The notes beneath the pieces are model-generated. The model made no database searches and was not told where the DNA came from. It saw only the letters and a program-made list of their open reading frames with translations. Below, piece after piece: positions 29,253-37,013 of a stretch of 64,000 nt of DNA. This DNA is from Verrucomicrobiia bacterium (GTDB lineage Bacteria; Verrucomicrobiota; Verrucomicrobiia; Limisphaerales; DASXHY01): positions 1 through 64,000 of the forward strand of contig DASPIL010000020.1 in the NCBI GenBank assembly GCA_035629175.1. Reading direction: 5' to 3'. The first letter of the stretch is position 1; every line of letters starts with the position of its first letter. Both the position numbers and the translations under genes were made by a program.

Positions 29253-29856
29253 GAAAACGTGGGCAGCCACGCTGCTCGGACTGGCTCTGTTACCTTGCCA
29301 CGGGCAGCTGCCCTTCCTGGCGACCAACACGCCGGCGCTTCGGGTTGAAATGCGCGCCGGCGAAACGGTGGGTGCCGAACAGATCCATCGCGCGTTCATC
29401 TCACTTGGCACAAACAAGCTGGTTCTCAGGGTTCCCGGCGGTTTTCAACTCGATGCTGCCGATCCCGATCGCGTTGTTGTCTCAAATCTTGAACTCGGAC
29501 AATACATTTCGATTCAGCTGGTTCCACGTTCTCAGGCTGGAGACGCTCCTGCGAGGGACGCATGGAAGCAACGTGCGTTGCGGCTGGGCCAAAATCCGAC
29601 GATCGTCGAAGAGCTGACCGAATACGCCTTGAATCGAAGTGGACCCGGCTTCGATCTTCGCTGGATGCAGTCCGGCGCGGAACAGCGGGCCCGCGTTGTC
29701 TATATCCCGACTTCGAGCGGCACCCTTGAGATCTCGCTCTTTGCAAGCGCCGCCCAGTTCGATCGGGCCCGATTGTTCCTGCGCATTGTCCTGGCCAGCA
29801 TGCAAACCGACGAACACGGTCCGATCGTCATCACTCCGCTCCCTGACTTCTCCTGA
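29239..29856 (+). CDS. Secreted protein of unknown function in pilus locus
   Basis: A 205-residue protein with an N-terminal signal peptide (MSRLKKTWAATLLGLALLPCHG), overlapping the end of the PilX-like gene by 14 bases. No domain is recognised. The body is a mixed alpha/beta sequence with a repeated hydrophobic-beta pattern and no Cys apart from the leader. Tight linkage implies a part in the same apparatus. The 159 bases to pilM hold only a weak 5-bp hairpin. Confidence 0.65.
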   Translation: MSRLKKTWAATLLGLALLPCHGQLPFLATNTPALRVEMRAGETVGAEQIHRAFISLGTNKLVLRVPGGFQLDAADPDRVVVSNLELGQYISIQLVPRSQAGDAPARDAWKQRALRLGQNPTIVEELTEYALNRSGPGFDLRWMQSGAEQRARVVYIPTSSGTLEISLFASAAQFDRARLFLRIVLASMQTDEHGPIVITPLPDFS

Positions 29857-30015
29857 CCGGGAGATTTTGCCCGGCAGAAATTTCTCAGCGCCAGCTTCGA
29901 TCACTTCCGAACCGCCGCGACCTGGCGCATTACCCCCGGCACGGTATCCTTTTCAGTCCCGGTAAAAGTTGGCGAAGAGTTTGCTTACGTAACGTGAAAC
30001 GAACTGACGTTTATC

Positions 30016-31080
30016 ATGGCACTGCCCTTTTTTAACAACTCACATCGAAGGAAGCTGGATCAAATCGTTGCCATAGACCTGGGCAACCGCTTCACGAAAG
30101 CCGTACATGTGCAACGCCGCAGCGACGGGCTCGCCCTCGGCGGATTTGCCATTCTCGATGCACCTCTGTACGAAAAGACAATGCCCGTCGAGCTCCTGAA
30201 GGAACATCTCGCCGCAGTCCTGAAAACGCTCGATACGAAGGCGAAGCATGTTGCACTGACTGTCGGAGTGAATGACGCGATTGTCAGACACGTGGACATG
30301 CCCGCGATGCCCGACGACGATCTCCGGCAGATTCTCAAAAACAATTCACGAACCTATCTTCAACAGGATCTCAGCGGCTATATCTTTGATTTTTTCCGAG
30401 GCAACGCCACAGCGCCCAAAGCCGACGCCAAGAACCCTGGCTCGACAAAGCAAACAATTCTCATCGCCGCAGCGAAGAACCAGCTCGTGGATGACTACTC
30501 GAAAGCCACTAAAGGAGCCGGACTCATCGCCGACCACATAGTGCCCTGTGTCATTGGACCTGTGAATGCCTTTGAAAATGCCTTTCCGGATGCCTGGAAG
30601 AACGATGTCGTCGCGCTGGTCGACCTCGGCTTCAAGTCGTCCTCGATCTCGATTGTGCGCGAGGGCGAACTGGGCTTGAACCGCGTCGTGGGAATCGGCG
30701 GCGACAAACTGACAACCGGCCTTGCCGATGCGATGAGCATCAGTTACGCGGAAGCCGAGGGCATCAAGATCGGCATGCCTTCCGAGGTGAATTCCGTCCT
30801 GGAGGCGTTGCTCATCCCGCTCGCCCGCGAGCTTCGTGCGTCGATGGATTTCTTCGAACACCAGCAGGATCGAGCCATCTCACGAGTCCTCATTTCGGGC
30901 GCCACTGCCAAATCCGAATTTGTGCTGCAGGTCCTCCGCCAGGAACTTGGCGTCGAATGCACCACTTGGGACTCAACCCAATCATTCAAACACGCGCTTC
31001 CTCCTGAACAGCTTGCCGAACTCGAACAGGTCCATCCGCAGCTGAGTGTTGCGATCGGAACCGCGCTTACCGTCCTTTGA
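30016..31080 (+). CDS. pilM: Type IV pilus assembly ATPase-like protein PilM
   Basis: A 354-residue actin-like protein of the inner-membrane assembly platform. The phosphate-binding start VAIDLGNRFTKAVHV, the SHS2-like insert and the later VALVDLGFKSSSISIVREGEL and RVLISGATAKSEFVLQVL are the family signature. It binds the N-terminus of PilN in known systems. It is the first gene of a compact PilM-N-O-P run; the next gene starts one base after its stop. Confidence 0.9.
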   Translation: MALPFFNNSHRRKLDQIVAIDLGNRFTKAVHVQRRSDGLALGGFAILDAPLYEKTMPVELLKEHLAAVLKTLDTKAKHVALTVGVNDAIVRHVDMPAMPDDDLRQILKNNSRTYLQQDLSGYIFDFFRGNATAPKADAKNPGSTKQTILIAAAKNQLVDDYSKATKGAGLIADHIVPCVIGPVNAFENAFPDAWKNDVVALVDLGFKSSSISIVREGELGLNRVVGIGGDKLTTGLADAMSISYAEAEGIKIGMPSEVNSVLEALLIPLARELRASMDFFEHQQDRAISRVLISGATAKSEFVLQVLRQELGVECTTWDSTQSFKHALPPEQLAELEQVHPQLSVAIGTALTVL

Positions 31081-31081
31081 T

Positions 31082-31747
31082 ATGCCCATCCGCATCAATC
31101 TTCTCGCCGAAGCAAAAGCCCTTGAGGATCTTCGCCAGCGCGACCCGGTAAAGCGGGTCATCCTGGTTGGTGTGATTCTCCTGATGCTCATCCTCGCCTA
31201 CAGCAGCTCCCTCGTCGCGCGAACGTTAGTATCGCGGAGCGAAGTAAGCCGGCTGGAAGACGAAATCAAATCCCGTGAATCAGAATACGTCGGAATTCTT
31301 CAGAGCCAGAAGGACCTCGTCGACCATGGTCTCAAGCTCGTGGCTCTGCACAAGCTCTCCACAAACCGCTTTCTAATCGGTAATCTGCTTCAGACGCTTA
31401 CCGAGCCTGTCTCTCCCGATGTCCAGCTCACCAGCCTTTCTGTCAGTCACAGTTACGCGCAAACCCCGGAGGTCAAGTCGAAGCCCGGCGAACGTGTGAC
31501 GCCAAAGCCCGCGACATCGAAGGAACGAATCGTCCTCACGTTGCAGGCCCGCGACAACAGTGACAATCCCGGGGATGCGGTTCAGATCTTCAAGGAGAAG
31601 CTGTCCACCAACACCTATTTCTCGACACTACTGCGCCACACGAACGAATTTCGGCTGGTAACCCTGGGTGCACCCCAGGCGGACCCGTCCGGAAAACCCT
31701 ATCTTAGCTTCACCCTCGAGGCCCGACTTCCGGAAAAGATGCGATGA
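31082..31747 (+). CDS. pilN: PilN-like assembly protein
   Basis: A 221-residue protein starting MPIRINLLAEA, the conserved PilN segment that docks on PilM. A single membrane helix follows (VILVGVILLMLILAYSSSLVA), then a coiled coil and a ferredoxin-like periplasmic domain. The start at 31082 is one base after the pilM stop; an earlier frame start at 31046 lies within pilM and lacks conserved residues. It overlaps pilO by four bases (ATGA). Confidence 0.85.
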   Translation: MPIRINLLAEAKALEDLRQRDPVKRVILVGVILLMLILAYSSSLVARTLVSRSEVSRLEDEIKSRESEYVGILQSQKDLVDHGLKLVALHKLSTNRFLIGNLLQTLTEPVSPDVQLTSLSVSHSYAQTPEVKSKPGERVTPKPATSKERIVLTLQARDNSDNPGDAVQIFKEKLSTNTYFSTLLRHTNEFRLVTLGAPQADPSGKPYLSFTLEARLPEKMR

Positions 31748-32340
31748 GAAAGCTCAGCCAAGCAAAAAGAAATCAAGTCATCCTGACCTGCATCATGGTG
31801 TTGCTGGTCCTGTGCGGCCTCTGGTCGTTCCTGATCCGTTACCAACACAGTGTGATCGATCAACTCGACGTCAAGAAAGCCGCGAGCGAATCGAAGAAAC
31901 TGCGCGTTATGCAGATCATTGCGAGCAGCCGCGCCATCGAATCCGAACTTGACCTGATCGATCAGAAACTCACCGAACACGAGGACCGGATGGCCAGCGG
32001 AGATCTCTATTCTTCAATGGTTTCCCTCGTCCGCGGATTCAAACAGGATCACAACATCGACATTCCCCAGTTCATGGCAGGCAATGAATCGCAAGTCGAT
32101 ATGCTTCCCCGTTTTCCCTACAAGCAGGTCAGCCTCACGATCTCCGGATCAGGCACCTATTTCGACATCGGGAAGTTCATCGCCGATTTCGAGAACCAGT
32201 TTCCTGCCGCGCGAATTCAAAACGTCAACCTTGCCCGCTCATCCGCGCAAAGTCCTGAAGATCGCGAAAAACTCGCGTTTCGAATGGAAATTGTGTCCTT
32301 GGTGAAACCGCCGCAACGGGCGTCAACGAAACCGCTATGA
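31744..32340 (+). CDS. pilO: PilO-like assembly protein
   Basis: A 198-residue membrane protein with one N-terminal helix (VILTCIMVLLVLCGLWSFLI), a coiled coil and a ferredoxin-like C-terminal domain (QVSLTISGSGTYFDIGKFIAD), the layout of PilO. It is coupled by ATGA overlaps to the genes on both sides, so PilN, PilO and the next protein are likely made in fixed proportion. Confidence 0.83.
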   Translation: MRKLSQAKRNQVILTCIMVLLVLCGLWSFLIRYQHSVIDQLDVKKAASESKKLRVMQIIASSRAIESELDLIDQKLTEHEDRMASGDLYSSMVSLVRGFKQDHNIDIPQFMAGNESQVDMLPRFPYKQVSLTISGSGTYFDIGKFIADFENQFPAARIQNVNLARSSAQSPEDREKLAFRMEIVSLVKPPQRASTKPL

Positions 32341-32786
32341 ACCTCCACTGCTTTCGATCACTTCTTCTGGCGACGCTGTTCCTGTTCCTCCTCTCGCAGG
32401 AGGCAGCAGAGGCACAATCGCGGGCCATTCCACGATTGCGTCCGCTTGACCTGATCACGAACGACGTGCCCAAATCGGTATTCACAATACCTTCGCCTGA
32501 GAGCCAGGCTCGTGATCCATTTTTCCCTGAGTCCGTCCGCCTCAAACCCGGAACCAAGACATCGGCGCCGCGGCCTGCAATCAAGCTGCTCTATAATGGC
32601 CTCTCCGGAACAGCCGAGAAGCCGCTGGCAATCATCAACGGCAGAACACTTGCCCCTGGTGAATCAACAGAACTTCGGGCCGGTGCGGCGCGGGCCACGC
32701 TGCGCTGCGTGTCAATTCAGGGCGAAACGGTCGTCGTGGAAATCGACGGACGGCAGATGACCCTTCGACTCGGCGACAAGAAATAG
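32337..32786 (+). CDS. PilP-like periplasmic protein
   Basis: A 149-residue exported protein with a signal peptide (ending near AAEAQ). The C-terminal half KLLYNGLSGTAEKPLAIINGRTL and VVVEIDGRQMTLRLG resembles the small beta-domain of PilP/GspC proteins, which bridges the inner-membrane platform to the secretin. Sequence identity to PilP is weak; assignment rests on position between PilO and the secretin and on the fold-like pattern. It is followed by a strong terminator. Confidence 0.6.
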   Translation: MNLHCFRSLLLATLFLFLLSQEAAEAQSRAIPRLRPLDLITNDVPKSVFTIPSPESQARDPFFPESVRLKPGTKTSAPRPAIKLLYNGLSGTAEKPLAIINGRTLAPGESTELRAGAARATLRCVSIQGETVVVEIDGRQMTLRLGDKK

Positions 32787-32819
32787 CCTCGATCCCCAGC
32801 TGGATTCGTAAACTCTTCT

Positions 32820-32853
32820 GTCTCATGCGCATTCCGCATGAGACATTTTTTTT
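32820..32853 (+). terminator. Rho-independent terminator after the PilP-like gene
   Basis: A 10-bp perfect stem GTCTCATGCG/CGCATGAGAC with a 5-base loop is followed by A and eight Ts. It separates the PilM-P run from the secretin, which must have its own promoter in the following 180 bases. Confidence 0.9.
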
Positions 32854-33033
32854 CACGGTTTCAGCGGCAACGTTGCCTCGCCGGTAAGTGACGTTTGTCC
32901 AGAGGTAATACAAATAACATTCTTACTCCGCTGTTTACCAGCGATCCTCCTGCTAACGATCCATTGGCACTGCGACTGCTCAATGCACAATAGAACGTCC
33001 GAAGCACCTTTGGACAAACGGAATCTTAACAAC

Positions 33034-34683
33034 ATGAAACGTAACCTCGTTTTCCTGATTGCTGCCGGACTAATGATCGGCCGGTTGGCTGTATGCGCCC
33101 AGGACAATCCACCTGTCTCAGAAACCCCCAACGCAGCTCCAGCTGCTGATGTGACTGCGCCTGCTGAAACAGCAACGACAGCCGACAGCACTGCCGCTGT
33201 CGAAGTAAACGTCGAGAACGAGCCTGTCAGCAGCATTTCCCCGGCGTCGGATCACGATGCCGCCCCTTCCGCCACAATGTCGGCGATCATCCCGTTGATC
33301 GTCATGGACGAGGTTCCGCTAACCGACGCCATCAAGAATCTCGCGCGCCAGGCCAACATCAACTACATGCTCGACCCGCGCCTTGTGTTCGGCCAGCCGG
33401 GAGCTGATGGGCGTCCCGTGCCGCAGCCAAACGTTTCAATTCGCTGGGAAAACATTTCAGCCGAACAGGCGCTGAACGCGCTGCTCAACAACTACACTCT
33501 CCAGATGGTGGAGGATCCCAAGACACGCATTGCACGGATCACCCTCAAGGATCCCGCCGCGCCCGATCCCTTGCTCACCAAGATCATCCAGTTGAAATAC
33601 GCCAGCCCCAGCAATCTCATCACCTCGGTGCAGTCTGGTTTCGTCGACCGGCGCAGCAAGGTGATCGCAGATGTGCGCACGAGCCAGATCGTCGTCGTAG
33701 CGACGGAGAAGGAACTTCGCGCGATAGACGAAATGGTGCTGCGCCTGGATCTCCCCACCCGCCAGGTGCTGATCGAAGCCCGCCTGCTCGAAACCTCGAT
33801 GAACCCGAAGACAGTCAAGGGACTCGATTGGACAGGCACGCTTCAGGCCCAGAAGTTGAGCTTCGGAAACAATCTCCAGAGCCAGCCGCAGGACTCGGGA
33901 CAGTCCGACAACAAGCCGCTCGCAAGCGCATGGCCCAAGATGATGTTTGACACAGCACGAGGCTTCAATCCCGGCACGGCGTTCCTCGACGCAGACGGCG
34001 TCAGTGCGGTGTTCGCGTTCCTCAACAAGAACGCCGAGGCCAAAGTCATCTCTGCGCCCCGCACCGTGACCCTCGACAATGAAACCGCTAAGATTGATGT
34101 CGTTCGACAGATCCCGATCATCACGACTTCGCCGTCCTCAGCAAACACCCCCGGCGCATCATCGATCACCTATTCGAACGTCGGCGTCATTCTCAATGTT
34201 ACTCCCAGAATCTCCGCTGACGACACGGTTAACCTGAAGGTAACTCCGGAAGTCTCCCGCGTATTCAGCATCGATGAGGTCCAGAGCGGCGGCGCACAGA
34301 ACACAGTCTATACATTCGACAAGCGCGTGCTCACAACAACGGTGGTCATCCCTAGCGGAAACACCCTGGTGTTGGGCGGTCTCGTGCAAGACGACATCCG
34401 CACTGGCAACACGAAGGTTCCAGGCCTCGGCGACATTCCCTTCCTCGGCCGCGCCTTCCGCACGGACAGCAAGGAGCGCTCACAGAACAACCTACTGATT
34501 TTCATCACCCCGACAATTGTGCAGGATTCAGACTATCAGCCAACGCAGACCACGTTCCTCCGCAACCCCGTGCCCAAGGAAGATTCAAAAGAATGGTCCT
34601 CGTGGGACAGCGGCAAGCCCAAGGATTGGAGCCGTCGAAACAAGTCGGACGCCAAGTTCCAGGACTTTTCCAGCGCCAACTGA
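33034..34683 (+). CDS. Secretin (PilQ/GspD family)
   Basis: A 549-residue outer-membrane channel protein. It has a signal peptide to about residue 22, a low-complexity Ala/Glu/Thr linker, one N0-like and one N1-like domain (about 80-230), and the secretin barrel. The barrel contains the conserved VPGLGDIPFLGRAF and LLIFITPTIV motifs (near 455-490). It is short for the family, with few N-domains. The start at 33034 was chosen because the upstream in-frame ATG at 32983 precedes the signal peptide by 17 non-signal residues. The C-terminal tail is hydrophilic and unusual in sequence (KDWSRRNKSD). Confidence 0.9.
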   Translation: MKRNLVFLIAAGLMIGRLAVCAQDNPPVSETPNAAPAADVTAPAETATTADSTAAVEVNVENEPVSSISPASDHDAAPSATMSAIIPLIVMDEVPLTDAIKNLARQANINYMLDPRLVFGQPGADGRPVPQPNVSIRWENISAEQALNALLNNYTLQMVEDPKTRIARITLKDPAAPDPLLTKIIQLKYASPSNLITSVQSGFVDRRSKVIADVRTSQIVVVATEKELRAIDEMVLRLDLPTRQVLIEARLLETSMNPKTVKGLDWTGTLQAQKLSFGNNLQSQPQDSGQSDNKPLASAWPKMMFDTARGFNPGTAFLDADGVSAVFAFLNKNAEAKVISAPRTVTLDNETAKIDVVRQIPIITTSPSSANTPGASSITYSNVGVILNVTPRISADDTVNLKVTPEVSRVFSIDEVQSGGAQNTVYTFDKRVLTTTVVIPSGNTLVLGGLVQDDIRTGNTKVPGLGDIPFLGRAFRTDSKERSQNNLLIFITPTIVQDSDYQPTQTTFLRNPVPKEDSKEWSSWDSGKPKDWSRRNKSDAKFQDFSSAN

Positions 34684-34704
34684 CCCCGACCTGAAAGCAG
34701 CGAT

Positions 34705-35580
34705 ATGAAACACTCGATCGGTAAACTCATGCTCTGTCACGTCAAGTGGCTCGCAGTCCTCGTCGTCGCGACGATGGCGGCGACGGTGGCCCACGCGCAA
34801 CGCAACTCGCCAGTTGGTTCCTGGGATGTGGTCGCCTCCGGCGGAGGCCAGGCTGCCTTGATGATTCTGGAGTTCGGCGCGGACAATACAGTGTCCGGTT
34901 ACGCCCTGTTCTCTGGAGTTCAGAAGAAGGCTCCCAAGGATAATGGACGTGGCGTGCCCGCGTCTCGCGATGGATCTGATGGTGCGAGCACGAACGCACA
35001 GACCAAGCGAACCAACTGGTTCGGCTTCACCCCCATCTCTGGAACCTGGATGATGGATTTGAAGGGAAATACCGTTGGCTTCTATACATTCATCGGAGCC
35101 GTCGGAGGCGAAGAGGTGGTCAACTCCGTCAGTTTCCGCGGCAAGGCGCAGGCTAACAAACGCCTGACCCTCGTCGCTTCAACGACCTACGGCAAGGTAG
35201 CCTTCCGTGGCATTCCGCTTCGAACCGTCACGCCCAAAGGCGGCGGGACATTCGATGCCTCAGGGTGGTATGGAGCCAGGAAAATAAAGAACGTCGTGGA
35301 TCAGGAGTTCTTCTCCCTCGCCCTGTCGGAAGTGCCAAACGTCTATATCATCGAAGGAAGCGGGCCTACATACGAATACCCTTACGAGGGAGGAAGCGTG
35401 GCCATGATCTCTCGACAAAAGAAGATTGGTTTCGCCATTCAGGAAAGGACGGGGACAAACGACGTTCTGCGAGCATCCATCGGGAATTTCAATAACGGCA
35501 AGAAAACCTCCGCAGTCACCAAAGGGGTTATTCAAGCGAGCGATTCCTATTTCGAATTCAAGGCGGTGCGTTTCGAATAA
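34705..35580 (+). CDS. Secreted protein of unknown function after the secretin
   Basis: A 291-residue protein with a signal peptide ending at AHAQ. The mature part is beta-rich, with Gly/Trp motifs (GSWDVVASGGG, ISGTWMMDLKGN) suggesting a lipocalin- or beta-barrel-like sandwich. No family is recognised. It starts 21 bases after the secretin stop and is followed by a terminator, so the two form a transcription unit. It could be a secretion substrate or an accessory of the channel. Confidence 0.65.
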   Translation: MKHSIGKLMLCHVKWLAVLVVATMAATVAHAQRNSPVGSWDVVASGGGQAALMILEFGADNTVSGYALFSGVQKKAPKDNGRGVPASRDGSDGASTNAQTKRTNWFGFTPISGTWMMDLKGNTVGFYTFIGAVGGEEVVNSVSFRGKAQANKRLTLVASTTYGKVAFRGIPLRTVTPKGGGTFDASGWYGARKIKNVVDQEFFSLALSEVPNVYIIEGSGPTYEYPYEGGSVAMISRQKKIGFAIQERTGTNDVLRASIGNFNNGKKTSAVTKGVIQASDSYFEFKAVRFE

Positions 35581-35612
35581 CGAGTCCGCGACAATCTGAT
35601 TCCTTTTCTCAA

Positions 35613-35644
35613 AGCGCCGCCCTGTTTGGGCGGCGCTGTTTTTT
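35613..35644 (+). terminator. Rho-independent terminator after the secretin operon
   Basis: A 10-bp perfect stem AGCGCCGCCC/GGGCGGCGCT with loop TGTTT is followed by G and six Ts. It ends the secretin and unknown-protein unit and lies just before the convergent receiver gene. Confidence 0.9.
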
Positions 35645-35672
35645 CACACCTGCGATGTCCAGGTTCAATCCG

Positions 35673-36047
35673 TCACTCCACGTTCAGAGCTCTTTCAAGG
35701 AACTGCTCCAGGTGCGGGAGGATGGTGGTGTCCGCCGTGACAAGGGTGGCACCTGCCGCACGGGCGGCATCCTGCAAGCCGCTGTCGGCGTCCGAGGCAA
35801 ATGCAATGATTGGAATATGCTTCGTCTCCGAGGTGTTTCGCAGTTCGGCAATGGCTGAACAGGCGTCGGAGGCCTGGCTGTACAAGTCAACGAGCACAAC
35901 CAGCGGACGGCTCTCCAGCGCTTTTTTGACGAGTTCGTGCCCGATGGGAACCACCTGCACGCGGTAGTTGAGATCCCGGAGCCGATTCGCCACCTGTGTT
36001 CCAGGCAGCAGCTTCTCGTAAGCAATCAGCGCCAAGGGTTGAGTCAT
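35673..36047 (-). CDS. Degenerate receiver-domain protein
   Basis: A stand-alone receiver-like protein of 124 residues. The phospho-acceptor position is kept (PLVVLVDLYSQ, Asp about 54), but the usual acidic pair after strand 1 is replaced (LIAYEKLLPG) and the conserved Lys of the fifth strand is not found (GATLVTADT). This suggests that it does not use normal phosphorylation chemistry. No output domain. It converges with the secretin unit and is followed upstream by a NarL-type regulator on the same strand after a gap of 151 bases. Confidence 0.7.
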   Translation of the reverse strand: MTQPLALIAYEKLLPGTQVANRLRDLNYRVQVVPIGHELVKKALESRPLVVLVDLYSQASDACSAIAELRNTSETKHIPIIAFASDADSGLQDAARAAGATLVTADTTILPHLEQFLERALNVE

Positions 36048-36198
36048 GCCTTTAGGATGAAAGCCGGGGCTGAAAACTGCAAAACGATTTCCTTCCGAAA
36101 ACCTCCGGACAGACCCGACAGTTGGGAACCTGCGCTACGAAAATGGCAGAAGAATCTACAGTATCAGCGCAATCACAATTCCGTCAGCGCCTCCCGCT

Positions 36199-36873
36199 TT
36201 AAGCATTCAATCCGGTATGGCTTTCAATGATGCCCTTGGCAATCGCGTGCCGGGTTAATCCAGCGACGTCGTGAATTCCCAGCTTGTTCATCACCTGCTG
36301 CCGATGCTTCTCAACCGTTTTGATGCTGATGCACAGCTCAGCAGCGATCTGCTTGTTTGCGCGGCCTTCGGCAATCAACTGCAAAACCTCTGCTTCGCGT
36401 GTCGTCAGGTGATCCGTCCGCCGCCGTGCGGGCTGGCCGCTCGCGAATGCCTCACGACACTGGTCCCGCAAACGCTTGGCGATCGACGGGCTGAAATAGG
36501 CATTCCCGCGATGCACCTCCCGGATGGCCTTCAACAACTCGTTTGCCGCCGTTTGTTTGATGAGGTATCCCGCTGCCCCAGCTTCGGTTAGCTGCTGGAC
36601 ATATTCATCATCGCTGTATGAGGAAAGAACCAGAACCTTCGTCGCCGGCAGCGCGTGCGCGATCTGCCGGGTGGCCTCCAAACCGTTGAGTTGCGGCATG
36701 GCGATATCCATCACAACCACGTCAGGCATCATTTTTTTGACATTCTGGACAGCAGTCCTGCCGTCCCCCGCTTCTCCAACGATTTCAATGTCACCTTCCG
36801 CAATCAATAACGCCCTCAACCCCTGCCGGACAACCGTATGATCATCCGCAAGAAATACCGTAATTTTTTGCAT
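36199..36873 (-). CDS. NarL/LuxR-type response regulator
   Basis: A 224-residue two-component regulator. Receiver domain (about 1-120) has the acidic pair in FLADDHTVV, phospho-acceptor Asp in VVVMDIAMP (about 56), Ser in VLVLSSYSDD and Lys in GYLIKQTA. The C-terminal LuxR helix-turn-helix contains LTTREAEVLQLIAEG and NKQIAAELCISIKTVEKHRQQVM. No kinase gene is adjacent. It is divergent from the GH9 gene, with 140 bp between the starts. Confidence 0.93.
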   Translation of the reverse strand: MQKITVFLADDHTVVRQGLRALLIAEGDIEIVGEAGDGRTAVQNVKKMMPDVVVMDIAMPQLNGLEATRQIAHALPATKVLVLSSYSDDEYVQQLTEAGAAGYLIKQTAANELLKAIREVHRGNAYFSPSIAKRLRDQCREAFASGQPARRRTDHLTTREAEVLQLIAEGRANKQIAAELCISIKTVEKHRQQVMNKLGIHDVAGLTRHAIAKGIIESHTGLNA

Positions 36874-37013
36874 ACCTATGTCGGTGTGTACTCTCGTTGT
36901 AAATTCACATCGAACCTAACGCGAGATCCGGTTTGTGCCAGACGCATTTTGGAAAATCTTGTTCGGGAAAAACCCCATGAACGGGCCTCTCGCACAGCGG
37001 CAGTATCCGCCCG

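Noticed and set aside
29857-29874. Small hairpin CCGGG/CCCGG after the 205-residue gene
   Set aside because: The stem is only 5 bp with no T-tract, too weak to call a terminator.
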